From Bimuria novae-zelandiae CBS 107.79 (Eukaryota; Ascomycota; Dothideomycetes; Pleosporales; Didymosphaeriaceae): a stretch of DNA of 64,000 bases. The notes under the pieces are model-generated. The model worked only from the letters and a program-made list of their open reading frames with translations, did not search any database and had not been told where the DNA came from. The position numbers and the translations under genes were made by a program. The stretch lies in contig ML976657.1 in NCBI GenBank assembly GCA_010015655.1, positions 483,011 through 547,010 on the forward strand, written 5' to 3'. Below, piece by piece: positions 11,684 through 21,811 of this stretch. How positions within the stretch are numbered: position 1 is the first letter of the stretch; each line of letters starts with the position of its first letter.

Positions 11684-13883
11684 TTATCCCAAATGTAGTG
11701 TTCGTCTTTCCATCTCCAGCGTTCTTAAGGGCAATGGCGCTTTATCACCATGCGGATCACACACTACTCTTTCCCAATAGTTTCCCTTGTTCATCAGAAT
11801 AAGAACTTGGTTCTTGAGGTATCGGTGCTTGCTGGTTGCTCTAAGCAGTTCATCATCGCGATTGGTTTGTTGATCCAATCCATAGAAACCATGCAAGAAC
11901 GGCGTGACGTGCAAAGCCAGCAGCTCATCGTCGTCAGTCAGTGGAGTCGTCTGTTTCACCAGCTACCAATTTTTTTTGGGTGCGCCACCGTCCATCTTCA
12001 TGCAGCATTGACAACTTTAATAATGTATGATCCTGTTGGAAGATGAGGAGGGGTGTTGCGAATGCGGTGATATGTATGAAGGTGCTGGGGAGTTCGGTGT
12101 TGCCGTATGCGTACAGTTCATAGTCGCGTTGATATTGCTTCCACGATATGCGCTCGCCGCTTGTTAGCTCTCGCTCGACTTCGCAGTAGGTGCATGCCGA
12201 TGCATCATCTTCGCTTCCACCCATCATTTAAAACTCATTCTTGTGAGCAATGTCCAGCAGCTCTCTCACGTGAGTAAAAGCCACCCCTTCATACCAGCCT
12301 GTCCACGACCAACTTGGAAAGCCGTCTCTGGTAGGTAGGAGGTCTCCAGAGCAGACTAGATACCAAGGTCGGAAAGATGTAGGAATTATCGTTTACAGAT
12401 GTCGGTGTTTCTTTGGTGAATGGAAGACCCCAGAGATGCCGCATATCATGGGCATGCTCGAATACGCTGAAACCCCCAAGAAAGGCTCGGATGATGTCGT
12501 CTGGGAAGATAAGCTCCCTTTTGGGGTAGTCTTGTATGCAGTCATAAACGTTGAGTGGATGATCGAGAAGAACCGTGGAGGAGTAAATGTAATAGGATCC
12601 CGCGTCTTCTGATGCCGAAGGTACGTTCAAGAACGATGTCAGCTCACTATCGAAATATCCAGGACGCTCGAAATGTAGTTACCGATCAGTGAAGTATAGC
12701 TTCTGACGGGCCAATATCGCTTCTTGGTAGGTCTAACCTCGACCGGCCTAGGCGCTGTTTGACACTTCATCCTCCGTTGGAACCAAGCGAAGGGTACCAT
12801 GTCTAGCAGTCATGTATGTTAGTTGCTGGACATATAATCAATATCTATCATGCGCGAAGACAAGCCAGCACATTCATTTAGATAAGTCCGTTCATGAATC
12901 TTCCTGAAAGAAAAATAGAGACGCCCTTGCCGACCGAACTGAACGGCTGGACATGCCAACCTGGGGCGACTTATGCCCGGTAGACCACCCAAAGAATCCC
13001 CATACACACATGAAACTAGCGTAAGAGCCGATTCGGCGTAGATGTTATCCATCCGTTGAATTTGTCGTGTTCGTTGTTCTAAGTCTGCTTGCGGGATGCA
13101 ATACCTATCGACCCACAGATAGCGGAACCCCAGCGACAAACAGACTGATATAACGTCTTTCATAGTCTGTGGTAGGTCATTTAATTTTAATATAGCACCA
13201 CGCCCAGGGTTTAATTCAGTTGTATCTGATCGGCCCCAGACGTAACTTGGAGTTACGTAGGCTACTCCATCTGGAATTGAAACGAGAGAGGATGTATTGC
13301 AGTCAATCACAGTCAGTTGGAGATCGGTTATGGCTCCAAGCGTGAACAATATCAAAGTTGATGAGCGGTGAGACTTGTTCAACTCGACAAGACGACCGGT
13401 CGGTATCAAATACCCGTAAAACCACTTCCAAGGCTCGTGCTGGACTTCCAGAGTTAGATACTCAAGCTCGGGTTCGTCTTGCCATGTTCGAACAAGCTTT
13501 CGAGTTGGACATCCACAGTGACAAGAGTATGTCGTATTCCAACGGATAGTGAATTCGGTGCCCGAATCTCGGTAGGCTGGAGGGATACAGGTCATGAAGA
13601 AGCTGCAAATCTCGCAGCTCTCTGGGTTCAATTCCTGAAGCGTTCCAGGTGGCTCAACTCCCTCAAGGAATGCTCCCCCGATCAGCTCGGTACATCTTTG
13701 GCAAATACGAGGAGGTTTGCTGTCCCCGGTAACAGACATGTGAACTGAAGATGATTGTGTGCCTTGCGTTAGAGCTAGATGAGAGATGATACCCAGGATT
13801 TGGCCTTGGTACTGTATATTGGACGACCCTCTGTTCCTGATCTTAATAGCTGTGGACTGAAAAGCAGATTGGGGCTGTGACAT
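11684..13883 (-). pseudogene. HET-domain (heterokaryon incompatibility-like) pseudogene
   Basis: The intact 5' frame (13883-12819) contains the HET core: YVTPSYVWGR, LPQTMKDVISVCLSLGFRYLWVDRYCIPQ (as two adjacent parts) and DNIYAESALTLVS. Further 3' the frame shifts and the hallmark RGWTYQEA is read as G-R-G-stop-T-Y-Q-E-A, with TAG at 12733-12735 in place of Trp. A second TAG at 12748-12750 and a TAA at 12679-12681 lie in the same frame. The C-terminal motif GFPSWSWTGW lies in another frame near 12310, followed by TAA at 12228-12230; the typical C-terminal tail reads on to 11684 after another shift. HET proteins act in non-self recognition and programmed cell death. The many lesions make this copy non-functional. 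All four stops fit CpA-to-TpA changes. Confidence 0.85.
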
Positions 13884-14426
13884 ACGCGGGCAATCTACGT
13901 GCTACTAAAAGAGCCGCTTAAACCTAGTAAGTCGACGGAAACATATTTTCAGTGTTGTCATACAATCTGATGAGGAGTTCAAGCCTGGAGGCAACAGGAG
14001 CACCGTCGTTGAATGCTCCACTTTTGACCGAGGCGGTCGATTTCGCTTGGTGGGGTCGCTACCCGTTACGGCCAAGCGCACATTACGTATCTTCGACTCA
14101 GCCACGATAGACGCCACGCTTCGGAAACCTCTCAAGTTCCATCTATCCCCGCTCGCCGACATTGAAAGGTCCATCTTTTCGTTATTCATTCGCTCTTACC
14201 TTCACAGTGTCTAATCGTATAATATCACCCTCGCGACTTCCCTTTCCATCCGATCCTCAACGGCTTTTGCGGACATTCGGATAAAGCGGAGACCAACATT
14301 TGAAGACGATACTGTGCCCAGCGACTTTGCCTAGCTTTGCCGCGACACTACTTGATCATATACATCTCCCGTGGGACTTTGTTGAGAACTCTCTCATTCT
14401 CCCCACTCGAATCAACAATTACCACA
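13884..14426. other. Intergenic region
   Basis: It separates the decayed HET gene from the CYSTM gene. A 94-codon minus frame at 13905-14189 has no recognisable motif and is not annotated. Confidence 0.4.
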
Positions 14427-14871
14427 ATGGCCTCAAACAAATTCGTACGTCACGTCCACGCACCTAGGATTCACACCAAACTGACCGACACAGGAACCTC
14501 CAATGGGCGCGCCACCTGCTTACCCTCAATCGCCACCTCCTGCACACCAGGACGCCGGGCCCTACCAGCCGCCCGCACCCTACTACGGCGGCTCGCCAGC
14601 CCCTCAGAGCGACTACTACGGCGCATCACCGAACCCGTACGCACAAGGCCCGGGTCCTTACGGACCGCCGCAAGGACAGTATGGACCACCGCAGGGACAG
14701 TACGGACAGCCTGGATACGGGCCGCCACAGCAGGGCATGTACTATCAGCAAGGGCCACCGCCGCCGGGAGGCTACTATGATGACCGGAGGGGAGGCGGCG
14801 GGTCGGGCGGAATATGCGCGGGTCTGTTCGCGGCGCTGGCGTGCTGCTGCTGCTTGGACTGCCTGTTCTAG
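14427..14871 (+). CDS. CYSTM-type Pro/Tyr/Gly/Gln-rich small membrane protein
   Basis: Exons are 14427-14444 and 14494-14871 (49-nt intron, phase 0), giving 131 aa: MASNKF joined to EPPMGAPP. About 95 residues are a low-complexity Pro/Gln/Gly/Tyr tract with PPQGQYG repeats, followed by GGGGSGGICAGLFAALACCCCLDCLF. The Cys-rich hydrophobic end is the signature of the CYSTM module (cysteine-rich transmembrane), found in small eukaryotic tail-anchored stress-tolerance proteins. A role in stress response at the plasma membrane is inferred from that family. Confidence 0.85.
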
Positions 14872-15462
14872 AGCCGATACGGACGACGAGGGTGTGAAGA
14901 GAAGGTGCTGTCTGGGCGGAGGCCCATGAGGGTTAGTTGCATCAGCTTCGCCCGCTGGACGGGTTAATCGTGGGCGAACCAGGGATGCAGAGGAGTAATT
15001 GTTCTTCTCGCTCTTACTTATACCTGCATGGACTTTTCAAGGTTTCCTTTGTGCACTGGGGGCGGAAAGATACACACTGGGTTTTTACTTTTGGTGGGAG
15101 AGACGGGCTTGCTCGGTCGCTCTACACATGTTCACGACTGTCACATCAAATGTATTTCTTACCCTAGACTTTACTTATGTACTGATACACATCTTTGATT
15201 TCACCGAAATTGAACAGAAAGCTTACGAGCGAGCTAAATCTATAATCTATACAGCTAGCTATATACAAGTATACATATGAAGGAAAAAAAACAAAACCAG
15301 CGCTTCCCGACGTACCACTAGGAAAGTCTCCCTCTCCATGATCCATTAAGCATTACCCCACCGCACCTTCCATCTTTCACCCTCCCCACAGCCGCTCCTT
15401 CCCTCCCCGCATCCAGACTCCGCCCGCACCCAACCCACCGCGCCGCAGCACGCCCTCCACAC
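14872..15462. other. Convergent intergenic region
   Basis: 3' flanks of the CYSTM gene and of the MARVEL-like gene; the central part is AT-rich. Nothing else is seen. Confidence 0.4.
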
Positions 15463-16083
15463 TTAAACACTCGCCGGCGCAGCCGGCTCCGCAGTGCGAA
15501 CCTTCTCCTCCACAACAGGCTTCAACGCCTTTACAGCCCTCACCTTCCAAGCCCAGACATAAGCCGCAAAGCTCACGAGGGAGAAGAACCTATTCCCTAT
15601 TAGCAATCTCACACCCATTTCCAACAAACACGGTACTCACAGCGCTAGGAAAATGAATGCTTCAGAGGTGAGCTTCAAATTGCAGGAGCCTCCCACCGGC
15701 GCATTGAGCGAGCAGGAGGACTTATTCCAGTCCTGCGCCGCAAACACGAAGGCCGTGAGCCAGAGGTGGGAGAAGTCGAAGTTGGGGATGGCGTAGATGC
15801 TTCCCCAGACCTTTCCCTCGCTCTTGAGAAGTGGGAGGATGAAAGAGGGTAGCCAGAGGGCGAGCGTGATGGAGGACTATGCGCGTTAGCTTTCGAGTTC
15901 TATGTGGAGGGAAAAGGAAAGGGGACGGGGACGTACAATGACCATTTCAAAAATAAAATGCTGCTCGTGCGGATACGCTTTCAGAAAGTATCCCGTGATG
16001 CCGACGACGATGATGGAGGATATCTATATCATCAGGTTTGACAGAGCGACGACGAGCGCCGTGGGGGTCCAGGTGAATGCCAT
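15463..16083 (-). pseudogene. MARVEL-like four-TM membrane protein with one in-frame stop
   Basis: Minus-strand exons are 16083-15937, 15876-15641 and 15589-15463 (introns 60 and 51 nt, phases consistent), 170 codons in all. The start is MAFTWTPTALVVALSNLMI, then TAG at codon 20 (16026-16024), then ISSIIVVGITGYFLKAYP in the same frame. Everything downstream is intact: SSITLALWLPSF, a loop with NFDFSHLWLTAFVFAAQDW and Cys residues, SEAFIFLAL-FFSLVSFAAYVWAW and a short tail. Four hydrophobic segments and this loop are typical of fungal MARVEL-like proteins. A Trp would fit at codon 20 (TGG to TAG). Either this allele is a recent null, the codon is read through, or translation starts elsewhere. 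Confidence 0.7.
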
Positions 16084-17783
16084 TTTGATAAAATGTCGAG
16101 AGGATTATTACAATGGTGTGAAAGTACTGAGACGATGGAGGGCAGGGGCGAATGAAGGGCTGAGCTGAGCTGAGTGGAGCGTTGAAGTGCTGTGCGAGTG
16201 CTGCTTGATGCTCTTCTCCCCATCCTATTCCAGGCGTTTATATATCTTCGTGCAATACATGATGCGAAAGTTGAGCAAGGGCAAGCAACAGACTCGGTAT
16301 CGCTAATCCTGCACTGTGACGCATTCCGTCGTCCGAGCATTTGCTCGGTGCCCTTATCCTGAGGACAGACCATGGTGTTGCGAGTTTTGTAGGCGTTTCA
16401 CTCCACTCGGTAGATTCCGGAGGTGCGCTCGCTGCTATTTCAACATCCGAGACCAGCAACACAACCCATCTTGTGGAGAAACGCTGGATTCGCTGTAAGA
16501 CAGCGCTTGCTTAAGGGAATATAGCAAATCTTTTGCTCTATCCTGTACTGCGTCAATGGACCAAGATTGGACATTCTATCGATGGTAACAATGCACTTGC
16601 GGTGTGAACAGCAACACACGACCGCTCCTGCAAAGTGTGGAATCGCCCGGTTGGCAGAGTCAACATCGTGCTTCCAACATCCTATCTGGTGTTGCGCTCA
16701 GCTCGCCCATTAGGATCCCCACGTCATAGAATCTCTGCCATAAGACCGCCTCGTAAACCCAAATCGGGGAATTTCTACTCGGGAGCTAACGTAGTTGCAA
16801 GCTTAGACATCAGCTACCAAAGTTTCTTGAGTCCAGGACGCAGCGCGGAAGCTTCGGCTAAGAAATAAGCTCTGTAAGCGTTGTACTCAGCAGAATAAAC
16901 TAAGGTGCCTCATGCCATTCCTACGTCACAGGGAGGCGGCTCTTGGTGAAGTGTGTGTAAAACCGCAATGGCGAGAAAATACGAGGTCGATTTATTTTCT
17001 AGGACACACACTACAATGGCTTATCATACAAAAGATTGATGCTCTCACCAGGCGATTGACGGCCAACATAAAGCCGCCACGTTCACAGCAGAGCATAGTC
17101 GTTTGCACACTGTGCCGGAGCAATGCGGCATAGTGGATGTTGGATCATTGGCACCAATGTCAATGTGCTACTGCGTCGCAGGCTAGGTGCGCCTCACGCG
17201 AGACATGAACTCCAAATGACAAGACCTGTAACCAGCGCATACATTTCAATCACAAAAAACATGTTTAGTAGGTGTGACAACAAACCTGTGGAGCGTATCG
17301 AGCCGCGTCGTCGCAGGGGTTCGAGGAGGGAGTAGGAGGACGAAAGGGACGAGATTCGACGTTCTATGGGAATCGCTCGAGTAAAGTACAGGATGGGGAT
17401 ATCGCCAGATCGTATGGATCGACCGACCGTGAATGAACCTTCGACCGAACCGAAACCGATATCGCCGTTACGATCGCTATGAAAACACGTTTCCGATTCG
17501 AGTGACTGCTTCAATATTAATGTCGACTATAATGCAGTCGCCAAAGCCGTCGTCAACGGGTGAAAGGGAGGCCTGAGGCCATTTGCTGCAAACCCAACTC
17601 CGCCATTACTTTTTCGCAATTTGAAATACCGTCTTAAACCGAAGCCGACAAGCAAAGGATGATCACACTCGCAGGGAACAACGCGGACCATTTACGCAAA
17701 GCGCAAAACAGTGACAGCATTCTACTCTGCCACATCCAAGTCTTCATGGGCCGCCGGGGGAGGCGATTCGTCTGCGAAGGTGA
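16084..17783. other. Intergenic region, about 1.7 kb
   Basis: No supported coding exons. Several short frames on both strands lack motifs. It contains the upstream region of the MARVEL-like gene (left part) and the 3' flank of the srp1-like gene (right end). Confidence 0.4.
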
Positions 17784-18757
17784 TCAGAGGAGGTCGTCGT
17801 CTGCCGGGATGGGGTGCTCACTCTTGCGCTCGTCGCCGTTGGTGCCGGCATCGCGGTCCCGCTCGCGGTCATCGTCACGGTCGCGCACGTCCTTCATCTC
17901 ACGGTCGCCTTCGGGGCTCCGCGTGCGGTCTCGGTCACGGCGGTCGTAGTCACGCTCACGGCGGTCGTCCTTGCGCGGGGAGAAGTCGCCACGGCTACGA
18001 CGAGGGGAGCGGCTACGAGGACGGTCGCCACGAGGAGAGCGGTCCCCAGCACGTCCGCCACGCTCGCTACGCTCACCACGCTCACCACGCTCACCACGAG
18101 GGCGATCACGGCCAGAATCGAACCGCCACGAAGCCGAGGGCGGAGTGCGCGCCCACTAGTAGATGTTAGCGTTGATTTGCGTCATGGTGGACTGATCACC
18201 TACCTCAATCTTCAGCAGATCGTCGCGGCCAATTCGCTTGTTGTGCATCTCATGATACGCATCGTCAGCATCGCGACGGCTCTCGTACTCCACGAACGCG
18301 AAGCTGTGTTACGTGATTAGCGCAATGCCTGGACAGTGGGCTTGTGGTAACTTACAGCCGGCTGGAGGCGGAGCGCGGGGCGGGAATGTCACAACGGACA
18401 AGGCGACCGTAGCTGACGACGACGTTAGATGAGTTCGCGACGTGATGTGCGAAGGCGGGAGGGTGCTGAAGGCGGGAGGGTGCTGAAGGCGGGAGGGTGC
18501 TGAAGGCGGCCGGTCGCACTCAGGGTCGTTGTGTAGGAGGTGATGTGGAATGTGACATGCGTCGAGTCGTCGGGAGGGAAGGTGGCAAGGGAAACGACAA
18601 GAGGAATGTGCGACGCAGGAAGGAGACAATAGATGCGACGTCGGTGGGTAAGGGCGGCGCGTCAAGCAACATACCGTTCGAACTCGTAGGCCAAATCGCG
18701 GGCGCGGGTGCCGTGGCCGAAGCCAGTGACATAGAGCGTGGTTCCGCCGCGAGACAT
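17784..18757 (-). CDS. srp1: Srp1-type SR splicing factor (RRM + RS tail)
   Basis: Minus-strand exons are 18757-18675, 18412-18356, 18303-18204 and 18155-17784, with all phases matching, giving 203 aa. The RRM occupies residues 6-80: RNP2 is LYVTGF; RNP1-like is LFAFVEY. YGRLVRCDIPAP and KIEWAR are typical of Srp1-type proteins. The second half is rich in RS, RD and RE dipeptides (RSRSPRRSRGD, RERDYDRRDRDRTRS). SR proteins bind pre-mRNA and recruit spliceosome components in the nucleus. The first intron is unusually long (262 nt) and carries a 17-bp tandem repeat. Assignment to the S. pombe Srp1 group is from recognition of the RRM. Confidence 0.9.
18451..18509. repeat. 17-bp minisatellite in srp1 intron 1
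   Basis: Three exact tandem copies of GAAGGCGGGAGGGTGCT (18451-18467, 18468-18484, 18485-18501) plus an 8-bp partial copy, inside the first intron of the srp1-like gene. Confidence 0.95.
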
Positions 18758-19670
18758 GGTGCTCTTGGTTGCGACTAGGGATGCGCAAGACTCGTGGGGG
18801 TTGGCGCGGGTGTCCTATGTCGAGGGTGGTGTTGTGGACGAGAGAGAGAGTGTGAGGCTGGGCGACGCGAGAAGTTTGAGGCAGGCGACGACGTAGTTAG
18901 GCTCGTCACGGGACCACTAGTCCAAAAGTGGAACGGGCTCTCTTGCACACAGCGCGGTCACAGCTACCTCCTGCAGTGAATTCTCGAGGAAGCAGCTTCA
19001 TTATCTAGTAAGAACAATTAATATTCATGCACTATGCAAACGATATCCTGGAAGCAGCACCTGGGCATGCAAGTTGCTGTCGCACGAGCAATTCACCACG
19101 AACAGACAATAGCATATTGGGCCCAGATATAAATTCGATTTAATTTAAAAGTCAAGTTAACTGAATATCACAGAGTAAAGCTAGTGATGGGACAGTCATT
19201 GTCTATGCATGTTTGGCATTCTGGGGGCTGGGGCTGAATAGGCAGCAAGACGATGGTGCGAAGTCCGGTGTCAAGCATAGGCTTCCCATGTAGACACTAC
19301 TGAGTACATGTCCAGTCAGAATAGCTGTAGACTCGAATTAATTGCAACATTAGAAGACGTTCGAAGCAAGTGGACCCAGCATGCGACAGCGGGTCCGAGC
19401 TTCTCTTATGTCAGCGATATCTAAATCCGCGCGTAGAAAGACTGCCGCCCCAAACAATTGCTCTACACTCCTCACCCACCGCAACCCAGCAGCTCTTCAT
19501 CTACGCGCCACACCGTCGCACCGAGCACATAATCCCTTCGCCTGCCTCTTGGACGACTGCAGACCGAGCACGACGCGGTAAGGCGCTCCATCCGCCACTC
19601 CCTTTGTCGAGCTTCCATTCCTTTATAACTCCTTGCGCACGCCCGCGCTCCGACCGTCAACACCCTCACC
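18758..19670. promoter_or_regulatory. Divergent promoter region between srp1-like and nab2 genes
   Basis: 913 bp separate two divergently transcribed RNA-processing genes. An AT-rich segment lies at about 19120-19170. No specific factor site is claimed. Confidence 0.45.
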
Positions 19671-21383
19671 ATGGCCACCGATCTCGCGGCAGGCTCGCCC
19701 CTGGCGCAGTCGCTGCAGAACCTTGTCCAGCCCAAGCTCGCCGAGTTTGGGTGGACGACAGGCGGCGATGACACGACACTGTTCGACTACATCCTGCTCA
19801 TGCTCTCCAATGGCAAGAATGAGGAGCAAGTCGCCACCGAGCTCTCCAACGACCTTCTCGACGAAGCCGAAGGCGAGAACACAGACACACACCGCTTTGC
19901 GCGATGGTTATTCGAGCAGGTTGACCAGCTGCGCGGGAATGCGCCCGGCAGCAATGCGCAGGCCGGCGACAACCAAATGGACGACGCAGCGCACGACTAT
20001 TCTGCACTTGCGCAAGATATGGAGATGGACAGCGTCGTCGCAGAAGGCGCAGACGCTTCATCAGGTACCATGTATGCCACCGATTTTCTTTCAAGCCCTT
20101 CTACTTCAGCACCTGCAGACGGACGACGAGACAGCGCCTGCGGACTCCCGATCCCCACAGTCGGGTCCTCGTGGCGCGAGTCTCAGGATACCCGTCGCAA
20201 GAGCATCGATGTTCAGCGACACAGTCTAACCAGTTCTAGACCTACCGGACCCAAGGCCATGCGTAACGGCAGCGGCCCCAAGCAGGCTCGCGGCGGCCGC
20301 ATGGTGAATCAGGCGAATAGGCAAATGAGCCGTAACGACGACCCGCTTCACCGGGTGCGCGGATCGCAAGGCGCTGGTCGCATCAACTCGCATTCGCGTG
20401 AGCCTCCGAAAGGGCCTCGCGGCCAGAACCTCAATCGAGGAGCAGACGCCATGGCGAATGGACGGGGCACAAGCAACGTCAACGTGGGCCCTCCTATGAA
20501 TGGCATGGGTATGGGCATGGGCATGCCGGGCATGCCTATGCCAATGGGCCAAAACATGGCGCAGTTCAACGCTCAGCAGCAGATGGCTCTCATGTCCATG
20601 TACGAGCAGCAAGCGAATCTCATGCAGCAGATCTTTTCCGGCCAGACCCCTCAACCGTTTGTCAACCCCAATTTCCAGAAGAAGAAGTCCTTCACTCCGC
20701 GCGGATCACAAGGCAATCGGCACAACCTGCCACCGTCTACCAAGTTCACAAAGAAGGAAGGTGATGACGAGAGCATGGCCGATGGACCCGCCGCCAAGGG
20801 CGACGGCATGCAGTTCGAGTCGTCGCGACAAGGACCAGACGCATCGACGACCATGTGCCATTTCAACCAGCGGTGTATGAAGGCCGATTGTCCGTTCGTT
20901 CACTCGTCACCGGCAGCTCCTAAGAACGCGGTTGTCGACATGACGGAGACATGCACGTTTGGAGCGGCGTGCAAGAACTTCAAATGCGTGGGCAAGCACC
21001 CCTCTCCTGCGAAGAAGCAACAGTTCCAGGCCGAACAGGAGTGCCAGTTCTTCCCCAACTGTCGTGACCCAGCCAACTGTCCGTACAAACATCCGGTGGA
21101 GAAACCTTGCCGCAATGGTGCTGATTGCACTACACCTGGGTGCACGTTCTGGCACTCTTCGGTTGTGTGCAAGTTCAATCCATGCAAAAACATCAACTGC
21201 ATCTACAAGCATCCCTTGGAAGGCCAGAAGAAGAGTAGGAACAGCCACGTTTGGGTGGCGCAACCGAAAGAGGAGGAAAAAAAGGAACATGTTAGCGAGC
21301 GGAAGTTTATCGACGAAGAGAAAGCAGAAGAGCTCATTATCCCGGGACAGAACGAGCAACAGATGGCCGAGGCTGCGCTGTGA
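19671..21383 (+). CDS. nab2: Nab2 / ZC3H14-type poly(A) RNA-binding CCCH protein
   Basis: The frame 19671-21383 encodes up to 570 aa. The N-terminal ~95 residues (LAQSLQNLVQPKLAEFGW, FDYILLMLSNGKNEEQVATEL) match the Nab2 PWI-like helical domain. A long Arg/Gly/Met/Gln-rich linker follows, with repeated GMGMGMPGMPMPM. The C-terminal third has five CCCH fingers: CHFNQRCMKADCPFVH, CTFGAACKNFKCVGKH, CQFFPNCRDPANCPYKH, CRNGADCTTPGCTFWH and CKFNPCKNINCIYKH. Nab2 controls poly(A) length and nuclear mRNA export. A possible 45-nt in-frame intron (20065-20109, GTACCA..TTCAG) would remove 15 residues; splicing there is undecided. Confidence 0.92.
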   Translation: MATDLAAGSPLAQSLQNLVQPKLAEFGWTTGGDDTTLFDYILLMLSNGKNEEQVATELSNDLLDEAEGENTDTHRFARWLFEQVDQLRGNAPGSNAQAGDNQMDDAAHDYSALAQDMEMDSVVAEGADASSGTMYATDFLSSPSTSAPADGRRDSACGLPIPTVGSSWRESQDTRRKSIDVQRHSLTSSRPTGPKAMRNGSGPKQARGGRMVNQANRQMSRNDDPLHRVRGSQGAGRINSHSREPPKGPRGQNLNRGADAMANGRGTSNVNVGPPMNGMGMGMGMPGMPMPMGQNMAQFNAQQQMALMSMYEQQANLMQQIFSGQTPQPFVNPNFQKKKSFTPRGSQGNRHNLPPSTKFTKKEGDDESMADGPAAKGDGMQFESSRQGPDASTTMCHFNQRCMKADCPFVHSSPAAPKNAVVDMTETCTFGAACKNFKCVGKHPSPAKKQQFQAEQECQFFPNCRDPANCPYKHPVEKPCRNGADCTTPGCTFWHSSVVCKFNPCKNINCIYKHPLEGQKKSRNSHVWVAQPKEEEKKEHVSERKFIDEEKAEELIIPGQNEQQMAEAAL

Positions 21384-21811
21384 GGGTGAGCAGGCAGCAG
21401 GGAAGGGATTGTGGAAACAGGATGATATCCGGTGGGGCAAGATATGGACACAGCACCAGATGCTGCAGGACGAGGAACACGGCATTTGTACAATAGTTCA
21501 GGATACCGAAGGGTACGGCGTTTTCGAAATGGTTGGCTTTGATGACATTATTTGATTGCATGGATGTCGCAGATGCGGCGGGATCTGCTGAATGAAGGCT
21601 CGATTTTTCTGGCAGCCGAAGAGCTGCACCACTGTTTACACTTTTTTCTTTGGGTTGGCGTGATGTTTGCTGCATTGGTACTATGTCGACTACAAATGAT
21701 GATGTTGCGAAGTGTGCGCGCCAGAGCGAGCGGCCCAAGCTCGGAGCTGCACGACGCTCCCGAGGATAGCCATTGGAACCAGCACGCACCCAACAACCCT
21801 CACACACGGCA
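21384..21811. other. Intergenic region
   Basis: 3' flank of nab2 and promoter of the protoporphyrinogen oxidase gene. Nothing else is seen. Confidence 0.4.

Noticed and set aside
13905..14189. 94-codon minus frame upstream of the HET pseudogene
   Set aside because: No motif, and no splice join to the HET frame could be supported.
17814..18320. 168-codon plus frame rich in Val/Thr/Ala
   Set aside because: It is the antisense shadow of the RS-rich exon of the srp1-like gene.
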